Assembly: GCA_965662365.1 (NCBI GenBank)
Contig: CBFIHR010000015.1
Span: 1-64,000 of the forward strand
DNA: 64,000 nucleotides
Reading direction: 5' to 3'
From: CAWVWD01 sp965662365
Lineage (GTDB): Bacteria > Bacteroidota > Bacteroidia > Chitinophagales > Saprospiraceae
The notes under the pieces are model-generated. The model was given only the letters and a program-made list of their open reading frames with translations. It was not told where the DNA came from and ran no database searches. Below are positions 16,336 through 25,425 of this stretch, piece by piece (within the stretch, counting starts at the first letter, position 1; every line of letters starts with the position of its first letter). The position numbers and the translations under genes were made by a program.

Positions 16336-17169
16336 TTATCCTAAAGTAACACGTTTGAAAGCAGTTGCAATTAAGCCTTTTGAAGCAGCGTTCAAGTAAT
16401 CTTTTACACTTTGCTTGTTATCTTTCACGTATTGCTGATTCATCAACGTGTTTTCTTTGTAGAATTTATTTAATTTACCCATAGCGATTTTTTCTAAAAT
16501 AGCTTCTGGACGACCATCGTTACGAGCTTGCTCTTTTCCGATTTCGATTTCTCTTTCTACAACAGATGCGTCAACACCATCTTTATCTACAGCGACAGGA
16601 TTCATAGCAGCTACTTGCATTGCTACGTTTTTACCTGCTTCTACTGCTGCTTCATTATTTTCGCTTAATGCTAACAAAACACCCATTTTGTAACCCATGT
16701 GAATATAAGGTACAACTAATTCAGCTTCCAATGTTTCGTACTTAGCGACAGCGATTTTTTCACCGATTACACCCGTTTGCTCGATAACGTGTTCGCTGAT
16801 TGCTTTACCTTCTAACTCTAAAGCTAGTAACTCCTCTGTTGTAGCAGGGAAGTTTGCTAAAGCTGTTTCAGCTACTTTTTTAGCGAAAGCTACGAAGTCT
16901 TCGTTTTTCGCTACGAAATCTGTTTCACAACCGACATTTACAGCAACACCTCTCTTGCCATCTTCGCTTGTTAAAGCGATAACAACACCTTCATTTGTTG
17001 CACGATCAGCACGTTTGTCAGATAATTTTTGACCTTTCTTGCGTAAGTTTGCGATAGCTGTATCGAAATCGCCATTAGCTTCTACTAAGGCTTTTTTACA
17101 ATCCATCATCCCAGCTCCTGTTTTGTCACGAAGCTGCTTAACCATCTTAGCGGTGATTTTTACGCTCAT
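16336..17169 (-). CDS. tsf: Elongation factor Ts
   Basis: EF-Ts is the GDP/GTP exchange factor for EF-Tu. The 277-residue product has the N-terminal UBA-like domain with KQLRDKTGAGMMDCKKALVEANGD, the conserved TDFVAKNEDF motif near residue 80, and the C-terminal dimerisation and coiled-coil part. Length is typical. It is the last gene of the rplM-rpsI-rpsB-tsf group, but 400 nt of hairpin-rich spacer separate it from rpsB, so it may also have its own promoter or depend on read-through. Confidence 0.97.
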   Translation of the reverse strand: MSVKITAKMVKQLRDKTGAGMMDCKKALVEANGDFDTAIANLRKKGQKLSDKRADRATNEGVVIALTSEDGKRGVAVNVGCETDFVAKNEDFVAFAKKVAETALANFPATTEELLALELEGKAISEHVIEQTGVIGEKIAVAKYETLEAELVVPYIHMGYKMGVLLALSENNEAAVEAGKNVAMQVAAMNPVAVDKDGVDASVVEREIEIGKEQARNDGRPEAILEKIAMGKLNKFYKENTLMNQQYVKDNKQSVKDYLNAASKGLIATAFKRVTLG

Positions 17170-17569
17170 TGTTTTAGTTTATTTTAGAAAGTTATAAATT
17201 ATGTGAATTATTGTAATGACTATTATATGATTGATATAGTTATCAATTTTGTCTTACTATTTTGACAAAAGCTTTAAATCATAAATTTTACAAAGTAGCT
17301 GTTGAAAATAAAATAATTTTCATATAACGACATAAAGTAAAACAGAATATGCCATTATTTATAATTCACAAAATATCTCGTAACTCTAATTTATATTAGA
17401 ATCTTACTTGATTAAACACAACTGTCACTTCCACAAGTGAAAGCGACAGTTATTTTTGATTGTTCCGATTTTTATCGGAATGCCGAAACCTTGAGGTTTA
17501 ATTACGTGCCGATTTCGTATTGAATCTCGTCAGAACGTTTCAACCCTAATATTTCGGGACAAGCAATTA
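17170..17569 (-). other. Hairpin-rich rpsB-tsf spacer
   Basis: This 400-nt spacer carries several inverted repeats close to rpsB: AACTGTC...GACAGTT (about 17408-17452), TTCCGAT...ATCGGAA (17465-17482), AAACCTTGAGGTTT (17488-17501) and a GTCCCGAAAT core on the minus strand (17551-17560). The rest, 17170-17400, is AT-rich without visible genes. The hairpins may attenuate or process the mRNA between the two genes. Confidence 0.55.
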
Positions 17570-18298
17570 TTATTTGACCGTTTTAGCTTCTTTTTTGCTA
17601 TTATCACGTTTTTGTTGACGCTCATCTAAGCCTTCTTTGATAGCTGCAGTCAAGTATTGTGTAACGATAGCGATAGATTTAGAAGCATCATCGTTTGCAG
17701 GAATAGGGAAATCTACCTGTGTAGGGTCAGAGTTCGTATCTACCATACCGAAAGTTCTCATTCCTAATTTGTGAGCTTCTTTGATTGCGATATGCTCGTG
17801 AGCAATATCCACAACGAAGATAGCAGCAGGTAAACGTGTTAAGTTCGCAACACCACCTAATACCTTTTCTAATTTATCTTTTTTACGAGAAAGCATCAAA
17901 CGCTCTTTCTTCGTAATGTTTGCACTTTGGTCAGCTAACAACTTCTCGATGCTATTCATTTTCTTAACAGACTTACGAATAGTAGAAAAGTTTGTCATCA
18001 TACCACCTAACCAACGCTCTACAACGAAAGGCATACCTACGCTTAACGCAGCAGCTTTTACGATTTCACGAGATTGTTTTTTAGTCGCAACAAACATGAT
18101 TTTTTTACCGCTTTTAGCGATAGATTTCATTGCTTTTGCCGCACGCTCCATTTCTTCAGAAGTACGGTTCAAGTCAATAATATGAATGCCTTTACGCTCC
18201 ATGAAGATATAAGGAAGCATTTTAGGATTCCACTTCTTTTTTAAGTGTCCGAAGTGAACACCTGCATTCAAGAGGTCTTTATATGTTGGTTTTTCCAT
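17570..18298 (-). CDS. rpsB: 30S ribosomal protein S2
   Basis: S2 (242 residues) of the small subunit, needed for S1 association with the ribosome. Conserved segments include LLNAGVHFGHLKKKWNPKM, the IMFVATKKQSREIVKAAA segment, GGMMTNFSTI, FVVDIAHEHIAIKEAHKLGM and DTNSDPTQVDFPIPANDDA. The C-terminal extension is charged (ERQQKRDNSKKEAKTVK). It follows rpsI by 81 nt on the same strand. Confidence 0.97.
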   Translation of the reverse strand: MEKPTYKDLLNAGVHFGHLKKKWNPKMLPYIFMERKGIHIIDLNRTSEEMERAAKAMKSIAKSGKKIMFVATKKQSREIVKAAALSVGMPFVVERWLGGMMTNFSTIRKSVKKMNSIEKLLADQSANITKKERLMLSRKKDKLEKVLGGVANLTRLPAAIFVVDIAHEHIAIKEAHKLGMRTFGMVDTNSDPTQVDFPIPANDDASKSIAIVTQYLTAAIKEGLDERQQKRDNSKKEAKTVK

Positions 18299-18379
18299 TA
18301 TTTTAAATTTAATAAAGTTGTGTAAAGAACACGTTGTACAATTTTATGAAAATAGAATTGTACATCCTGATAAATAAAA

Positions 18380-18766
18380 TTAACGTTTTGAGAACTGGAA
18401 GCTCTTACGTGCTTTTGGCTTACCGTATTTCTTACGCTCCACCACACGAGCATCACGAGTAAGGTATTTTTTAGCTTTCAAAGGAGAACGGAACTCTTCG
18501 TTCAATTTCACTAAAGCACGAGCCATACCCATACGGATTGCTTCTGCTTGTCCTTTGATACCACCACCTTTTACGTTAACTTTAAAATCGTATAAACCTT
18601 GTACACCAACTTCATTAATTGCCTCTACAATTTTACCGTTGATATGTGTTTGAGGGAAGTACTCCTTATAATCTTTACCATTAATGGTAATGCTACCTGT
18701 ACCTTTTTTCAAATATACACGAGCTATTGAAGCTTTTCTTCTCCCTACCGTATTAATAATTTCCAT
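18380..18766 (-). CDS. rpsI: 30S ribosomal protein S9
   Basis: S9 (128 residues), whose C terminus reaches the P site. The signature GGGIKGQAEAIRMGMARAL and the terminal SFQFSKR (cf. family end KRxQFSKR) are present. It starts 6 nt after rplM ends, a typical translationally coupled rplM-rpsI pair. Confidence 0.97.
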   Translation of the reverse strand: MEIINTVGRRKASIARVYLKKGTGSITINGKDYKEYFPQTHINGKIVEAINEVGVQGLYDFKVNVKGGGIKGQAEAIRMGMARALVKLNEEFRSPLKAKKYLTRDARVVERKKYGKPKARKSFQFSKR

Positions 18767-18772
18767 TGAATA

Positions 18773-19216
18773 TTAGAATTTAAAAGGTTCAGGCTGCTGT
18801 GCTTCGTGTTTGTGCTCAGCACCCGCATAAACAAATAATTTTTTGTACATCTGGCTTCCTAATTTTGTCTTAGGTAACATTCCTTTAACTGCTTTCTCAA
18901 CGATTGCAGTTGGTTTTTTAGCCATTAAGTTTTCAGCTGTGATGCTTTTCTGTCCACCAGGATAATTTGAGTGAGAAAGATAAACTTTCTGCTTCATTTT
19001 ATTACCTGTTAAGCGAACCTTGTCCGCATTGATCACAATCACATTATCACCACAATTTACGTGAGGTGTGAAACTTGGCTTGTGCTTACCACGCAAAACG
19101 TGTGCAATCTTACTACACATACGTCCAAGTGTTTCACCTTCCGCATCAACGATATACCATTTGGCATCTACCTCACTTGGCTTTGCTGATTTAGTTTTAT
19201 AACTTAAAGTATCCAC
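18773..19216 (-). CDS. rplM: 50S ribosomal protein L13
   Basis: L13 (147 residues), an early large-subunit assembly protein. Conserved segments WYIVDAEGETLGRMCSKIAHVLRGK, HVNCGDNVIVINADKVRLTGNK and VEKAVKGMLPKTKLGSQMYKKLFVYAG are clear. First gene of the rplM-rpsI-rpsB-tsf group. A promoter about 95 nt upstream leaves a long leader, which in many bacteria hosts autogenous control of L13-S9; no specific structure is recognised here. Confidence 0.97.
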   Translation of the reverse strand: MDTLSYKTKSAKPSEVDAKWYIVDAEGETLGRMCSKIAHVLRGKHKPSFTPHVNCGDNVIVINADKVRLTGNKMKQKVYLSHSNYPGGQKSITAENLMAKKPTAIVEKAVKGMLPKTKLGSQMYKKLFVYAGAEHKHEAQQPEPFKF

Positions 19217-19309
19217 AATAAAGTGTTTTTAAGAATGATTTAAATTAATTTAAATTGCACTTTTGTCCCTGCACAATTCATTCTGCCGCTGGTTCTAAAA
19301 ATGCGAGGG

Positions 19310-19340
19310 CAAAGGTAATTTTTATTATTTCAAAAAACAA
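19310..19340 (-). promoter_or_regulatory. Promoter of the rplM operon
   Basis: Minus strand TTG (19338-19340), 20-nt spacer, TACCTTTG (19310-19317) fits TTG-N17-20-TAnnTTTG. The predicted leader is about 90 nt. The rest of the spacer up to the terminator at 19527 (19341-19526) shows no gene. Confidence 0.7.
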
Positions 19341-19526
19341 GGAATTTTATATAAAAAAGCGATCAAAGCTTCATAACTCATTGAAAAACAGTCAAATTTT
19401 CGCCCAAAAATTTCAAAGGTCACCGTAAAAGGTAATTTTGAGCTTCAAAATCACTCGACAACTCGAAGTCGGTTAATCATTAAAATATTTTAAAATACTT
19501 TTAACATCACCGTAATAAAACACGAA

Positions 19527-19559
19527 AAACCTGTAAGGCAATTTTAGCCTTACAGGTTT
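19527..19559 (-). terminator. Terminator of the bamD-rpoZ unit
   Basis: AAACCTGTAAGGC (19527-19539) and GCCTTACAGGTTT (19547-19559) form a perfect 13-bp stem. On the minus strand it is followed by a short T run. Confidence 0.85.
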
Positions 19560-19587
19560 AACTATATCCTTAACTCAACTTAATGAA

Positions 19588-19911
19588 TTAATCTCGGTAA
19601 CGATAATATAGCGTACCATCCAGAAACTCGTTTGTCGCAATAATCACTGGATTTGGCAAACGCTCATAGAACTTAGAAATCTCGATTTGTTCTTTGTTCT
19701 CATGAATTTCTTCTAAATTTTCAGTTGTTGAAGCAAACTCTTCTAACTTAGCATGCAACTCCTGCTTCATCTGAATAGAAATCTGTGTTGCTCTTTTAGA
19801 AATAATACAAAGTGTTTCATAAACATTTTTAGTATCTTTCACTAAAGAAGAAATGTTACGAGGCTGTGCACTCGGGTACATTCCTTGTGCTTTTTGCTTA
19901 ATATCTGCCAT
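19588..19911 (-). CDS. rpoZ: RNA polymerase omega subunit, Bacteroidota type
   Basis: The 107-residue protein matches the Bacteroidota omega/Rpb6-like family: NVYETLCIISKRATQISIQMKQEL (with the conserved helix that clamps the beta' C terminus), then EFASTTENLEEIHENKEQIEISKFYERLPNPVIIATNEFL. Omega helps fold beta' and stabilise core polymerase. It lies 73 nt after bamD on the same strand and is followed by a strong terminator. Confidence 0.85.
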   Translation of the reverse strand: MADIKQKAQGMYPSAQPRNISSLVKDTKNVYETLCIISKRATQISIQMKQELHAKLEEFASTTENLEEIHENKEQIEISKFYERLPNPVIIATNEFLDGTLYYRYRD

Positions 19912-19984
19912 GTATATCTATGTTTTAAATTTATGCATTTTTTATTCATAAAAATTTGATACTGCATCAAACTTTGTACCTTAC

Positions 19985-20803
19985 CTACTGTAAACTCCTG
20001 AACTTCGCTAATCGTTCAGTAGTCGTATTGTAAATTTTAGTTGCCTCTTCCATTAAGGCTTCATTACTTCCGTGTCTATCCTTAAAAATTCTATAAGCCT
20101 CAATAGCATCTTCTAAGCGTTCTTCTTTTTTAGAATCTACACTATTCAAGGCCAATTCGTAGCTTGCTTTTAGAATCTGTATTCTAATTTGTGCCGCAGC
20201 ACGAGTGTCCGGATAATCCTGTAGTACATTTTGATAACTCTGCGTAGCTGCTTGATACTCTCTCAGTTTGTAGTACAAATCAGCTGTAGCAATCGCCTTT
20301 TTTTCTAATTTAGCACGTAATTCATCAATCAATATATTGCATCTTTCGACTCGGTCGCTATTCGGATAACTATTTACGAACAACTGAAATCCATCAATTG
20401 CTTGTACTGTTGTAGATTGTTCTAACTTATGATTTGGTGACATCTCATAATTAGAATAAGCAGCCATGTATTGTGATTCTTCAGCATATTCACTATTCGG
20501 ATAATTTTTATAAAAATCTTTAAAGTAATAAGCGGATAGAATATATTTCTCTTGATAATACTGCGTGTAAGCGTAATGAAAGTAGATTTTCTCTAACTCT
20601 TTCGTTCCTCTATAAAAAGGACGAGCTTGTTCAAATAAAGTTTGAGCCCTGTAATAGTCTTCTGCCTCAAAGTACTCATAAGCCTTTGATAGCTTCAATC
20701 CATAGTCATCACTCTTTAACAACTTATCGAAATCTCTCGAACAACTTGTTAAAATCAGTAAAATTGATACTGAAAATATAATGTATAACGTCTTTTTTAA
20801 CAT
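19985..20803 (-). CDS. bamD: Outer membrane assembly lipoprotein BamD
   Basis: BamD is the essential lipoprotein of the BAM complex for beta-barrel assembly. The 272-residue product has a lipoprotein signal ending LILTSCS and TPR repeats: LSKAYEYFEAEDYYRAQTLFEQ, EKIYFHYAYTQYYQEKYILSAYYF and FVNSYPNSDRVERC. Length is typical. A promoter sits directly before the ATG, so the leader is only a few nt. The next gene on this strand is rpoZ. Confidence 0.92.
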   Translation of the reverse strand: MLKKTLYIIFSVSILLILTSCSRDFDKLLKSDDYGLKLSKAYEYFEAEDYYRAQTLFEQARPFYRGTKELEKIYFHYAYTQYYQEKYILSAYYFKDFYKNYPNSEYAEESQYMAAYSNYEMSPNHKLEQSTTVQAIDGFQLFVNSYPNSDRVERCNILIDELRAKLEKKAIATADLYYKLREYQAATQSYQNVLQDYPDTRAAAQIRIQILKASYELALNSVDSKKEERLEDAIEAYRIFKDRHGSNEALMEEATKIYNTTTERLAKFRSLQ

Positions 20804-20810
20804 AAGGGTG

Positions 20811-20841
20811 CAAAGTTATAGTTTTTTTAATTATTATTCAA
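20811..20841 (-). promoter_or_regulatory. bamD promoter, near-leaderless
   Basis: Minus strand TTG (20839-20841), 20-nt spacer, TAACTTTG (20811-20818). Only 7 nt separate the box from the bamD ATG (20803), so the 5' UTR would be very short or absent. Confidence 0.65.
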
Positions 20842-20944
20842 CTGAATGTTCACAACGTTTTAATATCGAATTTTTTATCAAGATAGCTTCCTGTGTTATT
20901 TTTATTTAATTTTTTTGAGAAAGCTACATTCAATCATCTTTACA

Positions 20945-20984
20945 TAAAAAAATCCCAAACCAAAACGGCTCAGGATTTTTTTAC
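20945..20984 (-). terminator. ftsH terminator
   Basis: AAAAAAATCC and GGATTTTTTT flank an imperfect hairpin 20 nt beyond the ftsH stop, with T runs on both strands. Confidence 0.7.
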
Positions 20985-21003
20985 TTTCTCTATATTACGA
21001 TGC

Positions 21004-22968
21004 TTACATCGGGATATCTGTAGGTTTCTCTTCTCCAGTCGGTCGAATACCTATTAGTCGTTCTACATCAGATTTTAGCAAGACCTCTTTTTCTAATAAT
21101 TGATTAGCCAAAGCTGATAATTCTGAATATTTCTCTCGTAATAAGTTTTTTGCACGTTCATACTGACCTTCAATCAATTTACGTGCTTCTGTATCAATCA
21201 TATTCGCTGTTGCTTCCGAATACGGTTTGCTAAATGAATTTTGATTTTGCATATCGTAAAATGATACATTACCAACATTTTTATTCATACCATAGACAGA
21301 AACAATCCCATAGGCCATTTTCGTTACTCTATCCAAATCATTTTGAGCCCCAGTAGAGATTTTACCAAAAACAACTTCCTCTGCTGCACGTCCGCCGAGC
21401 GTCATACAAATTCTATCTAAAATCTGTTCTTCACGCTCAATATAGCGTTCTTTCGGTAAATATTGAGCATAGCCCAATGTACCGATACCACGAGGAACAA
21501 TCGTTACTTTCACTAAAGGCGAAGCGTGTTCTAAGAACCAACCACAAATAGCATGACCCGCTTCATGAAAAGCAATAACTTCTTTTTCCTCTGGTGAAAT
21601 GATCTTGTTTTTCTTCTCCAAACCACCAATCACTCTATCCAAAGCATGATTGAAATCATCCATATCCACCGCTTTCTTGTTGCGACGAGCTGCGACCAAA
21701 GCAGCTTCATTACAAACATTAGCGATTTCAGCACCTGCAAAACCTGGCGTCTGCTCTGCCAAAGTCGCGGCATTAATATCTTCTGCGGTCACAATCGGTG
21801 CTAAATGAACTTTGAAAATCGCTTCACGACCAACTAAATCTGGTCTATCAATACCGATTTGTCTATCAAAACGCCCCGGACGCATCAACGCACCATCTAA
21901 AATATCTGGTCGGTTCGTTGCTGCCATCATGATCACCCCTTTGTCAGAATTGAAACCGTCCATTTCCACCAAAAGTTGGTTTAATGTATTCTCACGTTCA
22001 TCATTTCCGCCATTCATCGCTCCTCGACCTCTTGCACGACCTATCGCATCGATTTCATCAATAAAAACAATACAAGGTGCTTTTTCACGAGCTTGTTTGA
22101 ATAAGTCACGTACACGAGATGCACCGACCCCAACGAACATTTCTACGAAGTCAGAACCTGAAATAGAAAAGAACGGAACACCAGCTTCACCTGCTACAGC
22201 TTTCGCCAATAAAGTTTTACCAGTACCCGGAGGGCCAACTAAAAGTACCCCTTTCGGAATTTTCCCACCTAAGGCTGTATATTTTTTCGGCGTTTTCAAA
22301 AAGTCAACCACTTCCATGACTTCCTCTTTCGCCTCTTCTAATCCTGCAACATCTTTGAACGTTACATTTACTTTCGAGTTAGAATTATCAAAAAGGGTTG
22401 CTTTTGATTTTCCAATATTAAAGATTTGACCGCCAGGCCCACCTGCTCCACCTCCGATACGTCGCATGATGAATATCCAAATCAATACAAAAATCGCTAT
22501 CGGGAAAACCCAGCTTAACATTGGCCCAAGCCAATCTTTTTGAGTTTTTGCTTGCGGATAAATCTGCTCTCCTTCCGCAATCTTTGCATTTTCTTGTGTC
22601 TTGAGGACATCCTCTACAAACAAGGCATAATCACCAATTTCAAATTGATACTGTGGATCTTCTTGTGAAGCCCCGAAACCTTTATTAATATCTTTCTTAT
22701 ACTTTTCCTTTTCAAGGACTTCTTCTTTCAGATAGACTTGAACATATCTATCATTGACAACTTTTATTTCTCTAATATCCTGTTCTTTCAATGCTTGATT
22801 GAATTTGGCTCTGTCCATAGGTTTGGCAGCCGAATTAGAATATTGATAAAAGTTGAGTGCTAACAACAACAAGGCGATCGCACCATAAATCCAATAATAA
22901 TTGAATTTTGGAGCATTTCCTCCACCTTTGTTGTTTTCCTCCGAACCTCTGTTTGAATCACCGCTCAT
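21004..22968 (-). CDS. ftsH: ATP-dependent zinc metalloprotease FtsH
   Basis: Membrane AAA+ protease for quality control of membrane and regulatory proteins. Two helices (about 27-43 and 150-169) flank a periplasmic domain. The AAA domain has Walker A GPPGTGKT (245-252), Walker B IVFIDEIDAIG, the SRH region ATNRPDILDGALMRPGRFDRQ and the pore motif FVG in SDFVEMFVGVGA. The zinc site HEAGH lies near residue 470. 654 residues, complete. The C-terminal tail (EEKPTDIPM) is flexible. Upstream, 22969-23188 has no recognisable gene. Confidence 0.97.
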   Translation of the reverse strand: MSGDSNRGSEENNKGGGNAPKFNYYWIYGAIALLLLALNFYQYSNSAAKPMDRAKFNQALKEQDIREIKVVNDRYVQVYLKEEVLEKEKYKKDINKGFGASQEDPQYQFEIGDYALFVEDVLKTQENAKIAEGEQIYPQAKTQKDWLGPMLSWVFPIAIFVLIWIFIMRRIGGGAGGPGGQIFNIGKSKATLFDNSNSKVNVTFKDVAGLEEAKEEVMEVVDFLKTPKKYTALGGKIPKGVLLVGPPGTGKTLLAKAVAGEAGVPFFSISGSDFVEMFVGVGASRVRDLFKQAREKAPCIVFIDEIDAIGRARGRGAMNGGNDERENTLNQLLVEMDGFNSDKGVIMMAATNRPDILDGALMRPGRFDRQIGIDRPDLVGREAIFKVHLAPIVTAEDINAATLAEQTPGFAGAEIANVCNEAALVAARRNKKAVDMDDFNHALDRVIGGLEKKNKIISPEEKEVIAFHEAGHAICGWFLEHASPLVKVTIVPRGIGTLGYAQYLPKERYIEREEQILDRICMTLGGRAAEEVVFGKISTGAQNDLDRVTKMAYGIVSVYGMNKNVGNVSFYDMQNQNSFSKPYSEATANMIDTEARKLIEGQYERAKNLLREKYSELSALANQLLEKEVLLKSDVERLIGIRPTGEEKPTDIPM

Positions 22969-23188
22969 CGGGCTAAATATTTTTTATATTGTTATAAATC
23001 TGTTTGTCAATATTTTAGAACCACTTTTCCGTGGTTTTAAATCCAATACTTAATGATATTACCTTTGAATTTGTTTCAACAATAAGAACATAATTGGTAC
23101 GATTTCCTATTGTTTGTAATCATTCCAAAAAGAAACGCTTTGTAAACAAAAAAGATAATCACTTAGTAGGATAAAAGTAGCCGTTTAT

Positions 23189-23584
23189 CTAAAGGTTCTG
23201 ATATTCGGTTACTTTTCCATCACTCCAAAGTTTTTCTAAACCATAATACTCCCTTGCTTCATGATGAAAAACATGAACAACGGTATCAAAATAGTCAATT
23301 AAAACCCAAACTGAATTTTGTTTTCCTTCGGTGTGTAATGGCAGCTCATCGCCCTTCATTTTTACTTCAAACTCAATGTTATCGGCAATGGCTTTGACTT
23401 GATTTTCATTATTTCCGTGACAGATGATGAAATAATCTGTTGGTGTTTCTGGTAAGTGACGCAAATCTATCTTAATCACATCAAGTCCCTTTTTATCTTG
23501 AATAGCATCAATGATTAATTCATTTAGCTTATCTGCTGATAAATGTGCTTTACGACGTTCTTTCTTAACTTCTTGTGTTTCCAA
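23189..23584 (-). CDS. rsfS: Ribosomal silencing factor RsfS
   Basis: RsfS binds L14 and blocks subunit joining in starvation. The 131-residue product has the family core: IDAIQDKKGLDVIKIDLR, TDYFIICHGNNENQVKAIADNI, GKQNSVWVLIDYFDTVVHVFHHEAREYYGLEKLW. The start is a TTG (23584), the first start codon after an in-frame stop, with GGGAG about 8 nt upstream, one of the few Shine-Dalgarno-like sites here. It lies directly upstream of ftsH on the same strand, a common Bacteroidota arrangement. Confidence 0.92.
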   Translation of the reverse strand: METQEVKKERRKAHLSADKLNELIIDAIQDKKGLDVIKIDLRHLPETPTDYFIICHGNNENQVKAIADNIEFEVKMKGDELPLHTEGKQNSVWVLIDYFDTVVHVFHHEAREYYGLEKLWSDGKVTEYQNL

Positions 23585-23841
23585 ACTTTATCTCCCTTTT
23601 TCAATGAATATTGAAACTACTTTCTTTATTATTAAACCATAAAAATGAGTACCGTGCATTAACTCAAATTGTAATAAAAAAATTGGTAGTTTTAAATTGA
23701 GCGTTCAAAATACAAATAAAATTAGCACAATTGCAATTTGTTTTTATTTGTAATAACTACTCAATAACTAATTTGTGCTGAAAGGTTCATTTTATTGAAT
23801 AAAACCTTCATTTTTACAACGATTTTATATCTTGCATTTTA

Positions 23842-23872
23842 GACCTGATAGGTTTTAAAAACCTATCAGGTC
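23842..23872. repeat. REP-like palindrome, copy 2 (perfect)
   Basis: GACCTGATAGGTTTT, one A, then its exact inverse: a perfect 31-nt palindrome between the divergent rsfS and birA genes (spacer 23585-23908). Related to 4084-4116 and 58907-58937. Being between divergent genes, a terminator role is unlikely for this copy. Confidence 0.8.
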
Positions 23873-23908
23873 CAATCTATATCACAAAAGTACAAAAATT
23901 AATACGGA

Positions 23909-24676
23909 TTGATTTTTAATAAAAACACCTTATTTATCGGAAAGGTAATTCATCACTTTGAACAATTGCCTTCAACGAATTCGTTTGCTAATGATTTGTT
24001 AGCAAAAAACAAACCGAGTGAAGGAACTGTCATTTCGGCATCTAATCAAGTTGCTGGTAAAGGTCAGCATGGCAGTATTTGGGAAACTTCCGCTAATCAA
24101 AACATCACTTTGTCGGTTATTTTGTATCCGACGTTTTTATTACCTAAACATCAGTTCTGGTTAAGTCAATCGGTTGCGTTGGCTGTTCGGGACTTTGTAT
24201 CGGCTATTTTACCACAAAAAGAAGTGTTTATAAAGTGGTCAAACGATATTTATGTGGGCGATAAAAAAATCGCAGGGATTTTGATTCAAAATTCGATTAG
24301 TCGAAATGGAATTGCTAATTCAATTATCGGAATTGGTTTGAATGTCTTGCAATCCGAGTTCGAATTTAAAGGCCTACGACAAGCGACTTCCTTATTTTTA
24401 GAAAAACAACAAGCCTATAATCTTGATTATTTAAAATATGAATTATTTTGGCATTTAGAAAGTCGATATTTGCAATTGAAAGCGAATAAAATCCATCAAA
24501 TCCAATCGGATTATATGGAGGTTTTGTACAAATATAAAATTCCGCACCGCTACGAATTGCCAAATGGCGAACAATTCACAGGCATTATTCAAGGAATTGA
24601 GCCAAATGGGCAATTAGTCATTAACCGCAATGGCGAATTATTGTCTTTCGGAATCAAGGAAGTGAGGTTTTTATAA
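23909..24676 (+). CDS. birA: Biotin-[acetyl-CoA-carboxylase] ligase, no DNA-binding domain
   Basis: Class I biotin ligase that charges the biotin carrier protein. The 255-residue product has the biotinyl-AMP loop (ASNQVAGKGQHGSIWETSANQNITLSVIL, a variant of GRGRxGR), KWSNDIYVGDKKIAGILIQN and IIGIGLNVLQ. The N-terminal HTH of E. coli BirA is absent, so it is a ligase only. No ATG is available at the N terminus; TTG at 23909 matches where homologues begin (NTLFIGKVIHHFEQLPSTNS). It is followed closely by an unknown gene on the same strand. Confidence 0.9.
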   Translation: MIFNKNTLFIGKVIHHFEQLPSTNSFANDLLAKNKPSEGTVISASNQVAGKGQHGSIWETSANQNITLSVILYPTFLLPKHQFWLSQSVALAVRDFVSAILPQKEVFIKWSNDIYVGDKKIAGILIQNSISRNGIANSIIGIGLNVLQSEFEFKGLRQATSLFLEKQQAYNLDYLKYELFWHLESRYLQLKANKIHQIQSDYMEVLYKYKIPHRYELPNGEQFTGIIQGIEPNGQLVINRNGELLSFGIKEVRFL

Positions 24677-24695
24677 ATATTCAAATACCACTATA

Positions 24696-25304
24696 ATGAA
24701 ATACACAAAGTCAGCCAGAACCGCTCATTTGCATCGTTTAGCACGAGAATTAAATATGTCTTTTTCGGAAACGGACGACTGGGAATTGATGCCATTATTG
24801 GACGAGTTTAGATTATTCCGAAAGGGGAGAAGACGTAAAATTTCTAATATTTTGCATTCGGTAGATGACTTTTTAGAATTGAATATTTCGATTTTTGATT
24901 ATGAATATACAACCGGAAAAAATCGGGAACGCAACCGCAAACGCCAAACGGTTTTCTTCTTTCGTTCTCGTGCCTTAGGTTTGCCCGAAATGTATATGAA
25001 ACCCGAGCGCCTTTTTAATCGTATTGCCAGCTATTTGACGTTACAACAAGATATTGACTTCGAGGAGTTTCCGAAATTCTCAAAACAATATCTTTTGCAG
25101 GGCGAAGATGAAGATTATGTCCGATATACGATGAATAAAGACGTTTTGACTTTTTTCACCAAAGAAAAAGGGTGGACGTTGGAGGCGATTAACTTCTTTT
25201 TGATGTTTCATCATCAAGGTAAAATTTTGAAACCGTGGGAAATTAAACGGCTATTGAAAAAGGGACTGAAACTACATGAAATGCTGAAGTACGAAAAAAG
25301 GTGA
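24696..25304 (+). CDS. Conserved protein of unknown function
   Basis: A 202-residue soluble protein starting 19 nt after birA, so likely in the same operon. It has a basic N-terminal part (FRLFRKGRRRKISNIL), then FDYEYTTGKNRERNRKRQTVFFF and FNRIASYLTLQQDIDFEEFPKFSKQYLLQGEDEDYVR. I have seen this pattern (DIDF...FSxxYLLxGEDE) in a widespread uncharacterised family but cannot name a function. No signal peptide or membrane helix. Confidence 0.6.
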   Translation: MKYTKSARTAHLHRLARELNMSFSETDDWELMPLLDEFRLFRKGRRRKISNILHSVDDFLELNISIFDYEYTTGKNRERNRKRQTVFFFRSRALGLPEMYMKPERLFNRIASYLTLQQDIDFEEFPKFSKQYLLQGEDEDYVRYTMNKDVLTFFTKEKGWTLEAINFFLMFHHQGKILKPWEIKRLLKKGLKLHEMLKYEKR

Positions 25305-25351
25305 GTTCTTTTAATTAAACATTTTTAGGACAATGAAACGCTTATCTATAA

Positions 25352-25392
25352 TAAAGTCATCATTCAGATTGAAAATCCAAATGATGACTTTA
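25352..25392. terminator. Bidirectional terminator between convergent genes
   Basis: TAAAGTCATCATT (25352-25364) pairs exactly with AATGATGACTTTA (25380-25392), between the birA-unit end and the convergent fumarylacetoacetase gene. Confidence 0.75.
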
Positions 25393-25425
25393 TAAAAATC
25401 TTTGTACGAGAGAACAATCAAAAAC

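Noticed and set aside
21812..22429. 205-codon plus-strand frame inside ftsH
   Set aside because: Antisense of the highly conserved AAA domain; ftsH is certain.
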